Shown: positions 44,591-56,639 of the stretch, piece by piece | How the letters are laid out: every line of letters starts with the position of its first letter | Numbering within the stretch: position 1 is the first letter of the stretch | Assembly (NCBI GenBank): GCA_026874595.1 | Contig: CM049320.1 | Location: forward strand, 19,541,714 to 19,605,713 | Length of the DNA: 64,000 bases | DNA from: Sipunculus nudus | Lineage: Eukaryota > Annelida > Sipuncula > Golfingiida > Sipunculidae | Reading direction: 5' to 3' | Notes under the pieces: generated by a model | Told to the model about the DNA's origin: nothing | The model's input: the letters and a program-made list of their open reading frames with translations, nothing else | The model's database searches: none | Made by a program: the position numbers and the translations under genes

Positions 44591-44599
44591 TCTCCTGGG

Positions 44600-45512
44600 T
44601 TCCGTATGAACGTTTTTAGCTTTTCATGAAACTAATGGCTGAAGGCACTAAAGCTAGGAGCTTGAGACTTCTTGAATGGGGTGGGTGCATGCGAGCTCCT
44701 AATTCTGGCCCGCGGAGATTCCAAACTTTCAAACTGTTATAACCATTGAAGAATATGAATTATTATCACGATATATTTTTTTTTTCATCAAAATAATAAA
44801 GTGTAGTATCACATGATATTTAAATTTTGTAAGCAAACGGAGTCAATACCGTATAATTTTTATACACAAATCACAATGATCCATCATATGTTTATTCATC
44901 GGTGCTTGAAGGATCTTACACTGGTCATGAGACTTGCCACTAACATAAACATGCAGGGTTCCGTCTTGTATAGATAACACTCCTGGTCCCTCAGGTCTTT
45001 TATTCATTGATTTATTGCGTTAATCGTAGTTCCCATGCGAGTACATTAGTGAGTCGTTTGTCGGCGTTTGCTGCCATCCGACCACACGAGAGAGTCAAAG
45101 CCCGCTATAATAATAAATCTGTTAAATATAACAGTATTTAAAGTTCAAACCACCAGGTCAACGACCAGTGAACCCCCTTCAGAACTGCGGTGTTGATGTC
45201 TTGGAATATTAAGCCTTGGTCACACTAAATGAAAACTTGTCGCTCAATTTGCGGCATTTCAGAGTGATTAATGTAGTGAAAACACTATTATTTCAACGGT
45301 AATCCAGTTGATTTAGCCGACAAAATGGGTTTTCCTTACGATTATCAGTGGGTCGTACACATTCATATATTTTACCAGTCAATGCTTACTACACGGCAAC
45401 GTCTTTGCAGCAGGACTATTCGGCTATTTCTCGAATTGGTCTAGGGGAATATTTGCCGTTACTGAACATAACTGTGGGGTGCTACTCCCAAAAAATGACG
45501 TCACTATATACA

Positions 45513-45566
<54 letters not shown>

Positions 45567-46740
45567 TATAGATATATAATGTGTGTGTGTGTGTTTGTGT
45601 TTGTGTCTCTGTGTGTTTAATTAATTATCGGCAAGTGTCACACCCCTAAAGGTATGGAAGAGCAGTTTCTTTTAAAATGGTAAAACAAACGGGCTGAAAC
45701 TAAAACATGCACTCAAATAGATGAATAAGACATTAGATGACAAAACAAACGTATATATTGGAAAAAAAATACACTTACATTTCTCTGGAGAGGCGCTCCA
45801 TACATATAGACCGTTCAGTTCACTGGACAGGGGAGTTCTCTGATTACACTACTCCTAATCACATAACCATCGTGCTCACCTGACCTCGGAATATCAAGCC
45901 GCAGTTCACTTGCTCTTATGTACATATATACAGGGTCCAACCAACAACACTTCCTCGCGGGAGTACACGTTCGCCCCTCTAGGCAAAGTTCACGCAACAC
46001 TGACTGATAGGCGCACAGCCTATTCTAAATGAACTTAAAATCAATGTCTTTCACAGCTGATGTCTCCTTGTATCATCCACATAGGTAACAAAATATGTCT
46101 CCATATAAAGATATCCAGTATCTCTAAGGTATCACGTGTAATGTCCTTGGCCTGTTACTTGCAGCGCTCGCAACAGAAATAAGATCACCGGATTACCAGT
46201 CCGTTAGCAACTCTGTAGTCCGTTACAGAGGTATCAGCGTGGCCCTCCTCAGACACTGACTATTACCTGATGCAACTTTACACTTATACCCCTAATCAGT
46301 TATTTTAACGACCACTCATACCCCCGTCTGGGGTATATTAATAATTACAGTTGCCCTTCTGGCCTCTAAACGGCTACTTGGATCCCTTGGAGAATGACGT
46401 CTACCCCAAATTCAGTGGAACCAGACTAAAATTCTACGCAGTATAGTTTTCTAAGTTGGCGGGTCTTATCGGCATCCAAGCGTTTCATGACATGTGACCT
46501 TAAACAGTGTAATATATTGACCAATGAACGAAAAGTGCTTTCTTTGGCTTCTTTCTAGAAGCTTTCTTCAGTTCTGCCGACGTAAACAAAGCTGTTTCAA
46601 GGTGACCTTGATTTTTATATTCCTTTTTTTTTAATTACGTTATACATTAATCTGTTATTTGAGCAGTTACAATAAGCTTTATAAAGTAACTGGTTTATCA
46701 TAATCACATCTTAGATCCTCAGTGAATGTACTAATCACTC
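44600..46740. other. Intergenic, no supported gene; (TA)n at 45516-45575
   Basis: The TA tract runs into a (TG)n/(TTTGTG) run up to about 45616. The part at 45630-46460 has less biased base use and could be an old element, but no ends, frame or family could be supported. Confidence 0.4.
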
Positions 46741-46758
46741 CCCGTCTATAGCTATATA

Positions 46759-46766
46759 TGACGTCA
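46759..46766. promoter_or_regulatory. Perfect CRE near a TATA-like run, upstream of CHST
   Basis: TGACGTCA follows 'gctatata' directly, about 190 bp before the sulfotransferase ATG. It may belong to that gene's promoter or first intron. The same octamer occurs elsewhere in repeats, so this is weak evidence. Confidence 0.3.
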
Positions 46767-46957
46767 CATGTAAACAAATAGTTATTCCTTTTGAGTCAGT
46801 TTACGACAGTAAACATCAATACATCAACATTCATATCGCATTATATTAGTGATGTTTATAAATAAAACATACATGTTGTGTATGTGTTATGTTATGGATT
46901 AATTTTGTCGTTCTTTTTAATCGCCAGGTGGCGCCTCGGAGCTAGACGACCGTGACC

Positions 46958-49900
46958 ATGCACCTCCCTCGTCGACGTTTTCTTCAGTATATGCATCTAC
47001 TTCCGGTCTACATTCTGGCCGCCATTGGCTTGCACGGCATAATCAGAGGCAAGTTGTCATTGTTTATTTAAGAGCTGCCACCTTTGGCGCTTTTCTGTAT
47101 AAAACTGGCCGGACCTTGTTTCTTATACAGACTGCCAACGTCATTATTTAGTTCACGTGATCAGTTGACGCGATTTACCTGTAGATGGAACTTTCCAAAG
47201 AAATCTCATTCTGTACTTAGTTGTCTCATACTATTCCATAGGGGGCATAAGGGGCAACTGCCCACTTTAGCGTTCGTAATTTATTAATTTATTTCAGTAT
47301 TTTTGCTGTTTTGCATACTTCATACGAACTTAAATATATATTTCACCTTGGATATGGTGCAATATAATTTATATCTCAGGTTCACCATCTCCTTTATTCT
47401 CTCACAGTAACGCCTAATTCTTTTTATCAAGAGGACCCAAGCAATACAAGTGACAGGAAACGACCCTTGATCAATGACGATCAGACCTGCATTATCCATT
47501 ATTTTTCGAATAGAAATACTTCCTCCCTATACTTTCGATAACTATTGAGTGTTCATAAATCACTACAAATTTAAAGTAAATCACCCCTATGCCCAGATGA
47601 CAAATAAAAGCAAACGTTATAGTCAATTAACTTGCATACACAATATATACTTTGAAGTGTTCTGGAACGACAAATGTATTGAAAATTTATTTTAGTCAGT
47701 TTCATACAGTAACACGAATTTCGGCAAAGCAAACATCCTACTTTTAAGGGCATAATCTTTCTGGCGAATTTCTAAACCGTTGTATGGATAGTAAATGAAT
47801 AAGCTGAACACATGAACAGGATTAAAGTATGTAATGCACGGTATATTTACATGGAACAAGTTTGCCGAGATGAAATCTTGAAAAGTGTCAGCATCATCAT
47901 ACTCTCCGGTCAGTGGTAGTTATGGATAGCGCAGCAATCATAGTGGAGATGTATTGAGCGTCCTTTAGCGGTGTATTGGATCCGCAAAAGCTTTTCACAA
48001 GTTTGGTTTGACGAATGATAATGATATAGTTATATAAGACTGTGATAAAAAAATTATAGGTTCTGATGAAGTGGAAAATTAGTTTCCCGCGACTTAAAAA
48101 TAGAGGAAGATACTGAAAGAATGGATTTGTGAGTAGAGGGGGTGAAGAAATCCTCTAAGGAAATTAGTAATTATTTTGTCAATATGTCTCTATTCATTTC
48201 GGTATTGAGTTATTTTATTGTTCAATCTCTATGTTCTTCATTTTATACAACAGCAAATTGCCCTGCTTCTTTGCTTTAAGAGCAGAGAATTGTTTAAATG
48301 TTTAAAATATATTAGTCGAATGTGTGATTCAGTAGTTGTAACTTTACTTTAAATTGTGTTTGGTGTTAATATTTCTCAAATATATTCATTGTATGATTAT
48401 TATTAGATTGGAGGAACCTCATGTATATTCATGTGTTAATAGATTTTCCAGTTCTTTCAATGTTGAAGTTTTTATAATTCAAATGTTTCAGGTATTCATA
48501 TCTAATGCCATTGCCGCTAAATATATGCCACTTATAATGCCGACACAACGTAAGGTACTTTTAATAGTTTTTCTATTTGTAGGATTTCTAAATCATTGCA
48601 AGCCTTGCATTTAATATTAAATATACTGCTGAGTGGGATAAAGTGAATTAAAAAATGTCAAAGAACTTATTCTGTATTCACTAATTTAAGATTGTAAATT
48701 TATTGAAGATTGAAATGTGTATTTAACGGATTGTTTTCACAAATTGACTATATAAGGCCACAAAGGAGATTGAACATATAACCATGTTATTTTCTATTAA
48801 TAATGTGACGTTCCTTTTCAATGGGGACGCTGAGCAGTACATAAAGTACAAAAAAATCACACCCTTGAGGCAGTTGTTCTCCCACTAAAGCAAAATCCTG
48901 GATCCGCCACTGCATAAGTTCTGCTATTGTACTCTAATAAACCACTGCTAAACGGGAAGCATTGCACAATATATAATTCCATGCAGGATGAAATGTCTTG
49001 GCGATGTAAAATGTAAATGTTTTATGAAATCTGGGAACAAAAACAAATGTTGCGAGTGGGCCAAATTCTCTTTTTATTATACCGGACGAGACAACCAGAA
49101 ATTCTGCCCCCTTATCTAGAAAATACAAAATTCTGCGTTAATTCTTGTAATTAGCACAAAATTGAGATCATTTTTAAGGGTATGGCAAAACTTAAAAACC
49201 AAACCAATGTCTCCATCTGCTAGAGAAAAGTATTTTATCCATAGGAAAATGGGAACGGTGATTCCATATTAAAAACAATAAATGTTGGTTTTATAGCCTA
49301 AATTGTATGGTAAAAGATGATTGATCTTTAAAAAAATTCATCAATATTTAACAGATCTTTGTCGGCCAGCAGCTAATGCCGACGTTAAGATGCACCCAGT
49401 TTCTTCGCAAAAGAGAACTCTGGAAGAAGATACATTCCCACCAGTAAGTATTTAAAAAATCTCTGAGTTTTTAAACGTAAACCGATCGACAACGTTATCT
49501 TTCCATGGCTTATGTCATAATATGTTCTTTTATTTTGAACCACAATGTGATTTGTAGTCAAAGGTTAAACCGGAAGTTAAACACCGCCACGTGCTAATAT
49601 TGAGCTATCAGAGGAGCGGGTCTAGTTTCGCAGGAGAACTCTTCAATCAGCATCCAGAAGCTGTGTACTGGTTCGAGCCGCTAGATGGCGCCTATTCCTC
49701 CATGTATGGAACAGAGTACGGCTGTAACGTGCCTGGGGACATATTCACACACTCAAATGGCGTAAATAGGTTTGTACCCGGCAGTAGCTGACAATCAAAG
49801 GGAATTAATCACAAAAAAATAACACAAAAAAATAGCGTGTTCCCTTTCAAATAAACTAGTAACTGTCATAATATTGCCCTTGCTTACCTTGTACACAAGT

Positions 49901-51552
49901 GTTAGAAAAGTTAACCGGGCGCTATCACAGGCGACAACATAAACACGGCACATGGGACTCCATATGCGCTCGGGCCATAACACCTGTCATTCAGGAGATG
50001 CCCTTACTGATTTAGCCCAGAAATATAATACATGTTCCTGCTGGCTGGATTATCGCATGTTGCGGTAGCTCAGGGACCTGATACATAGGCTCACACCGTG
50101 CTGCATGTGTCATTTCACCTGAGGCCCTAGACCCATGGTACAAATCTGTTGCGACATTTCTACAAAGAGTTTACATTGTAGCGTAATGTCCGTATAGCAG
50201 AAACATATCAAAGGACATGAAGGTCCATGCATGATCTAATTTGGACGAATCCGTCTTCGTGATATGTCGCTCATCCACAAATCGGACATCCGGTTTCACG
50301 GCTTTGTAATTGAAAACATGCACACGAGGAGGTGCTGCGACTGTGTGCTCGTATGGTTTTGCTGAGAAACTTTTGTGTCAAGGAAAACTGAACGGATACT
50401 CTGAAAGAATAAGCAAAATATTGCTCCAGATCTTCCCTTCTAAATAAAAGTACAGAAGTTTGTAAAAAAACAACATTATTCCACATTCATTCAAATTCAT
50501 ATTATACTCTAAATTGAGTATGGTTTGTACAACAAATGCATACATGTTTAAATGATAAACATCTGTCAAATTTATGTTTTTTAAATGTGATTGTGTATTT
50601 GTAATATAGGTCCATTCCTTTATATGAGGTGGAGAAAGTGGCGGAATATTTGGAAAACATATTCAACTGTAACCTGGACCAGTTACCAACGGAGATTCTA
50701 GCTCACAAATTCATGTCCATGTTCTCAAACGAACAGATCCGTCTTAAAGATTATCTTGAATGTCTTCAAAGAATGAAGGCTATAGAGCTGTCTGCGAAAT
50801 GCAGACACAAAATAACTACTGTGTGCCCAAAACGGTTCGACAGCTTGAACAAAAGCACTGAATTTTGTGGAAAGTATTTGATAAAACATACACCAAATGA
50901 CAAAACGGACGTAAAGAGAAAAAGAAACGACATCGACAAATTGGGGCAGTATACAAAGTGTCAGAAGTCTGTAAAGGCGAAGATAAATAAATGCCAAGAA
51001 GATATCCAAACCTTGTGCTCAAAAGCCAAATTGATTGTAACAAAAACAGTTCGCGCTACCATGGAAACCGTAAAAGAGCTTCTTAGGAGGAATAAAAACT
51101 TGCTTGTTATTTATAACATCCGGGACCCTCGGGGACTTGTACTGTCACGACTCCGCACAAGCGAGAGTTTTTGGTCAAAATACGCGTCAAAAGACATAGT
51201 GAAGGAAGCAGAAATTATCTGCACTCAAATATTACGAGATGTAAAGCTAGCTAAGGAACTGGAAAAATCTTATCCTGGTTCTATACTTACAGTTATTTAT
51301 GAAGATCTAGCTATAAACAGTAAAGAAATCCTACATAAAATATATAATTTTGTTGGATTACCGATACCCTCAACTGTGGATCAGTGGCTACAGAACAATA
51401 CTCATTCAAATAACAAACCAAACAGTCAGACGAGTCGTGTAGCTGCCAAAACGGCACACAATTGGACGAAACGATTAACTTATGCAACTGTTCTCAGGAT
51501 TAATAAGCACTGCTGGGAACTTTTTGAAGCTTTAAGAAATCCATGGCTATGA
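46958..51552 (+). CDS. Carbohydrate 6-O-sulfotransferase, CHST family, 443 residues
   Basis: Golgi type II membrane enzyme moving sulfate from PAPS to the 6-hydroxyl of sugars in glycosaminoglycans or glycoproteins. Exons: 46958-47048, 49355-49443, 49558-49769 and 50610-51552, phases 1, 0 and 2. The first intron has a GC donor in perfect context (AG-GCAAGT); the others have GTAAGT and GTTTGT. Residues 3-7 are basic (LPRRR) and 11-29 hydrophobic, the membrane anchor. The 5'-PAPS loop is SYQRSGSSF at 75-83, followed by FNQHPEAVYWFEPLDG. The 3'-phosphate site is IRDPRGLVLSRLR at 300-312. Between them lies a Lys-rich segment with six Cys (194, 202, 216, 247, 258, 266), longer than in vertebrate CHST1/3 as I remember them. 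The stop is at 51550-51552. A 5' untranslated exon is possible, since an acceptor (tctttttaatcgccag) ends at 46928. Confidence 0.9.
47049..49354 (+). other. First intron of CHST, GC-AG type; holds a hAT-like end
   Basis: Length is about 2.3 kb, from GCAAGT at 47049 to tatttaacag at 49354. TCCTGGATCCGCCACTG at 48896-48912 is the inverse of the CAGTGGCGGATCCAGGA end common in hAT elements. No nested gene was found. Confidence 0.55.
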
Positions 51553-51782
51553 CAAAAGGACTACAACGTTGTTCTACAACGCCCATAGACAAGTCCGTCT
51601 GTTGCCAATATGGCACACAAATGAACAACTTCGTTATATTGCATAAATAAGCCAAGGGAATACAGTGACCGCTAGAAGCCCCTTTTTAAATTTGAGATAG
51701 TAATTTCTATTATGACTTGCCGGAATATACAGATTTGTGTGTTTTGATACAATTATAGTTACAAGAATTATATATTTCCATC

Positions 51783-51788
51783 AATAAA
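51783..51788 (+). terminator. Polyadenylation signal of the sulfotransferase gene
   Basis: AATAAA, 231 bp after the stop codon; the first such signal after the coding end. Confidence 0.6.
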
Positions 51789-51799
51789 AGGAAATAACG

Positions 51800-53460
51800 A
51801 CTGGTGACCACTTGCAGGGTCGAACTTAATTACCTTACCTGTATCAAACTTGTAACCATAGGATTTAATATATACTTTTATAATTAAATTGTCTGTGATA
51901 AATTGGCTCTTTTATTTGTTAAAAGTTTGTTATTGAGAAGTCCACCTGAGCAAAGCAGGTGCATAATACCTCAATCCTTTGTCTTTTTCTTTATAATTTA
52001 ATTCACAGTACCGGACCCAAAAATTCGAGAAGGGGGGGGGGGGGGTCGCTTAATTCATGGTTTTATACCACACATTTTGATTTTGAACTATCACAAGCTG
52101 GGTTTATATGTATAATTTTAAAGTTATTTCATGAAAAATTCAATAAATACTCTCCAGGAGATAGTTTTCTATGTGTTTTGTTTGTGTAACATATCTTGTT
52201 GAAATGAAACAATAATTAAAGTATTTTCTTCCTATTATTTTCACTAGCAAATAAAAATTATTTGAAACAGTGAAATTTCATCATTAATGCACCTAGCAAA
52301 GTTGGAGGGGGGGGGGGGGGTTATCCTTGTGGTCATCGCCATGGAGAAACCGCAAAACCGTTTAGCTACTGAACTCCTGGACAGCTCCGTCAGATATTGT
52401 CCCTGGTCTTAAAATGGAAACGTTAAATATTAATTTACGAGTCAAAGCATCTGAAAATGAGCATCAGAGCACGAACCATGTTATTTGCATAAGCATTCAT
52501 AGGTATATTTCCTGGTTGTCTAATCTCTTCGCTATATACAAAGCCCGCCTCAAGAACGCATACTAATGATTATATTTCGTATGAGACGCACAAAGTCCTA
52601 TTGAGCGAGGCAGTCTGTTCCAATATTTGGGTCCCCATGGCAAGTTTAAGTGGCCTACGCTGATATCTATCAACAAAGGTAAAAAATTTGGAACCTTATA
52701 TTAAAATAGGCCAGAAAACGCCGATCCTACCTTACACGTGTCGTTTATAAAAAAAGTGTTTTGCAAAGGGGTTTTGCAACTATTAATCTTTCAACTTTTG
52801 TACATGTGTAACTAAGCACCTTTGGTTATAATGGTTTACTGTATCACCACTGGCGAATGTTTACTACCACCTTGTTAAGATATTCAAGCTCTTCCATCCC
52901 TCATAGACTAAGAGGCGTCATAAAAATATGTCTCAGCAGGAATTATGTACACTTCATTTAGATTTATACAGAGCAAGCCAGAAATCACACAACTACACTT
53001 AACACTACAAACCTAATACCTACAAAATAAAGGTTATTAGCTAGCATTAACATATTTGAGCAGTCACATATATTCACTCTCAGTTAAATTAAAACTTCAA
53101 TAAAAGTAAATATGTTCTAGGCAGTTTGCACAAAAAAATGTCATTAGCCATAGCTGTATATATGACGCCTTAAGGAAATTAATGCAATATCTGTATCAAT
53201 TGACCTCACTATGAACTTTTCGTGACCTTAATAGCATATTCATTTTTTTAAAAGATCATGGACATAATTGTTCCGTGCAGCCAATCAGGTCGCCGATATT
53301 ACTGTAAACCGTCAGTCGCCCTACAATAACAAAATTTGCCTAATTTGTGAGACCTCTCCCAAACATAACACGTTTACACGCATATAGGCAGCCAAATATA
53401 AAGTGGCAACAAATTTTAAATGTTTTAGTATAGCAAAGCTGTTTTAACTGTAATACAGAG
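51800..53460. other. Intergenic, two G runs, no supported gene
   Basis: G runs lie at 52034-52045 and 52308-52320. The sequence is otherwise AT-rich with no recognisable coding exon. Confidence 0.5.
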
Positions 53461-53467
53461 AGACAGT

Positions 53468-55980
53468 ATGTACAGAGCATCAAGAATTACTTTGAGAGTG
53501 GTAACTGTTGTTCTAAGCCTTGAGTTCACTGTGAATCACCCATTATCGCTCAACGGGCGAGCCAGTGGTGACAGCTTTTGGACATTTTATCCATTATCGC
53601 TCAATGACAACAATCCTTTATCGTCAGCTGAGGAGAACATGATACGCTACGGTATAATTGACTTGTTAAGCCTACGGAAATTCATGCATTCATCTTTATT
53701 ATCATCACAGTAGATCACGGACAGGTAGGAATTTATTTCACCGTACTCACAGGATTATGTCCATGAGAACTCAGTAAAACAGAGCAAGAAGTGTGGTTAA
53801 TATATCCAATTTGTGTAAGCTTCATAAACAACAGCACATCAACCAACGTTTGATAAATCCAGACTGAGTGACTCATTAGTAAACATTCGATCAACATGCT
53901 CTAAAGAAAGTGACATTCAGTGGTATACATGTGAGAGAAACCTTGATCTGCTATTCATTACTGAAACTTGGATTAAGGATATTGAAGAAGAAAATGTTAT
54001 ATCAACAAGGAGTACACCTCCAACTGGTTATACCATTTTATCTGTTCCAAGAATAAGAGACAGAAAGCAAACTGGAGGAGGTATTGCATTGATACATAAG
54101 TAAAATATCAAAGCTGAATGAGTAAAATATACAACTTTAAATCAGGTGAGTGTGCAAATTTCATTATTCATGAAAAGGAGGACACTTTCAGGTTCACACT
54201 GATCTATAGCTCACCAGATTTGAGCACCCTGGATTTCATTGAAGATTTAACTACACATATGGAAGAAAATATTGGAACCAAGACTACAAACATCTATCTT
54301 GGGGACATGAATATTCACTAACATTCTGTCAAATGATGCTAGAAATTTCAAAGATTTCTTAGAGAGTTTCAACCTAAATTATTTAGTTCACTTTTCAACC
54401 CCCTGTCTTGGTCACTGGTTAGATCAAATTATTACACCCAGCAATAATGATTGTCTATCTAAAATTATGTTGGGACCAATGTTATCAGACCACAGTGCAG
54501 CTGAATTTAATATGCTTTTGGAAGTGAAATTTTTTTCCCCAGTTACATTTTTTGCTATAAATTAAAAGAAGATGGATGTTGAGACTTTTAGATCTGATTT
54601 GAATGAATTACAGACAGAATACTTCACATGTAATAGACCATTAAATGAATCTGTCAAGTTTTATAACTCAGAAGTTAGGAACTTGTGTGATGTACATGCA
54701 CCTCTTAAACAGGAAATTGTAAAATTAAAGACGAATCAACCATGGTTCGACGAAGAACTTCAAACAGAAATAAGGACGAGCTAAGGAACAAGTGTGGAAA
54801 AACAAATACAAATGACAGTGAATCATACATTAAGTTCTATAATCAGCGAAGGAAAGTAGCACTCCTAGCCAAACGAAAGGCGAAACTCTGTCATGAACAA
54901 CATTTTGAGAAATAGGAACTGATTATAAGAAGTGTGTTTTTTTTTCTTTAGCTAATACCTTACTTTTCACAAATGAACCTGTACCTTTTACTCCATATGA
55001 GGAACCTTCAGTGTTAGCTAATGAATTCAACAACTTTTTTTTTATCAAATAGATGGGATCATGTGTCAGTTACACAGTGCATCAGATGTGAGCATAAATT
55101 CTGATTATTTATCTTATTGAAGAAAGATTTCGATCCTTTTTTCTGAATTGACAATAGAACAAGTAAATAAATAAATATGTAAATCATCTACAAAATCTTT
55201 TGAAGCTGATTCAATCAGCACTAGATCCTGAAAGAGAATCTAGATCTATTTTTTGCCCGTGATAACAGATAGAGTGAATAAGTCGCTGAAAGAAGGGCCT
55301 TTTCCAGAGGAATCTAAACAAGTTTCAGTTAGACCACTGTTGAAGGTGAATTTAACACTGATCAGTAAAAATTACAGACCAGTATCAAATTTGGAATACC
55401 TATCCAAAATTATTGAACGTGCAGCATGTGAACAAATTATTCAGTATACTGAGACAACGTCAACAATGGAACCACTTCAGTCAGCTTATCGACGAGCACA
55501 TAGTACAGAGAATGCTTTATTAAAGATAAAGTCTGATAAAACAAATATGATAGATCAGGGGAATGTGTGTCATAACTGACTGCTAAATAGACAAATTCCG
55601 GTTTGGTTTTGGTGGGCGTGTTTTGACATGGCTGCAGAGTTATTTAACAAACAGGACTCAGCATGTGGTTACAGGTGATATATTTGGTAGTTGAGCAATC
55701 TCTAATAAAATTTGTTTGAACCAAGGGGTCCCTCAAGAGTCTATCTTAGGACCGATACTGTTTAATCTATATACTTCCCTATTGGTAATATATGTAGATC
55801 ACGTGAAGTTCACTTCCACTAATATGCAGATATTCAACAAGATTATATTTCATTTAATCCGAAACTTCCCGATAACCATTCAAGATGTCTTTTGAATTTT
55901 GAAAAGTGTTTACATAATAACCAATAAGCAAAGGTCTTTCTAGTGCAGTACACGTTATGCATGTTCTTCCATACAGGCCC
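53468..55980 (+). mobile_element. Degraded non-LTR retrotransposon (CR1/Jockey-like)
   Basis: Fragments in order are: an ATG-led open stretch at 53468-53713 with DLLSLRKF near its end, which I read as the region before the endonuclease; endonuclease pieces LLFITETWIKD (about 53945), YLGDMNIH (54297-54320) and LSDHSAAEF (about 54485); a spacer with QPWFDEEL (about 54735); and reverse-transcriptase pieces NYRPVSNLEYLSKIIERA (about 55370), LQSAYRRAHSTENALL (about 55475) and GVPQESILGPILFNLYT (about 55725). The catalytic (F/Y)xDD is not found. At least six stops or frameshifts break it, so it is dead. The order endonuclease then reverse transcriptase identifies the class; the clade is inferred. 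Confidence 0.85.
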
Positions 55981-56131
55981 GCCCAGGAGTTCAGGACCAG
56001 TCAATGCATTTGTTTTCCACATGGCTCTGCAAACACTGAGGCATAAATGAAAACGTATGTTAACTTGCAGTTAGCCGTTGATCAATTGCAGCCATAGGCA
56101 CAAGCTTTTATGCCGAGAAAACACATATTTG

Positions 56132-56175
56132 CAGGGGCGTATATAGCGGCGAGGGGGGGGGGGATGAGGGGATGC
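56132..56175 (+). mobile_element. Possible hAT left end followed by a G run
   Basis: CAGGGGCGTATATAGC at 56132-56147 resembles the CAGGGGCGTAGCCAGG type of hAT end, then a run of ten G. No matching right end was located. Confidence 0.3.
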
Positions 56176-56639
56176 GTACCCCCTAGAATTTCATGTGGGG
56201 TGATGGTGTGTACAATCATCCTCCGCAAGTTTCTATGGGAAAAAAAAAACTGTTGTTATAATGCAATACATACCAGACAAAAGTAATAATATTTATAACG
56301 AACGTTGTGAGGTATCAGAAATAACAACTGTCTAGCGTCGTCAAACATTCAAGGATTGTTAATTCGTTTTTCAGAGGTTCGCCACAGGTTTCCGTATATA
56401 TTGTATCTGCAATGGATATACGCTCAGAATATTCAATTACAGTCTGACCGTAATTACTTTTATCGTTAAGTATTCAATTTAATAAGCAGACTAGGACCTC
56501 CATAGCTCTTTAGCTGTGGGATAATTTATTCATCATACGAATTAATATGTTTAAATATTATACAAATGACCAATTCTCTTAATTTATAATGCATTCGGCC
56601 AAAAGCACGGTAAACCAGTAAAAAAGTAAACAATTTTAT

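Noticed and set aside
45630-46460. Solo LTR or other retroelement in the GC-richer stretch
   Set aside because: A TGTCACACCCC start was considered, but no CA end with a matching target duplication was found.
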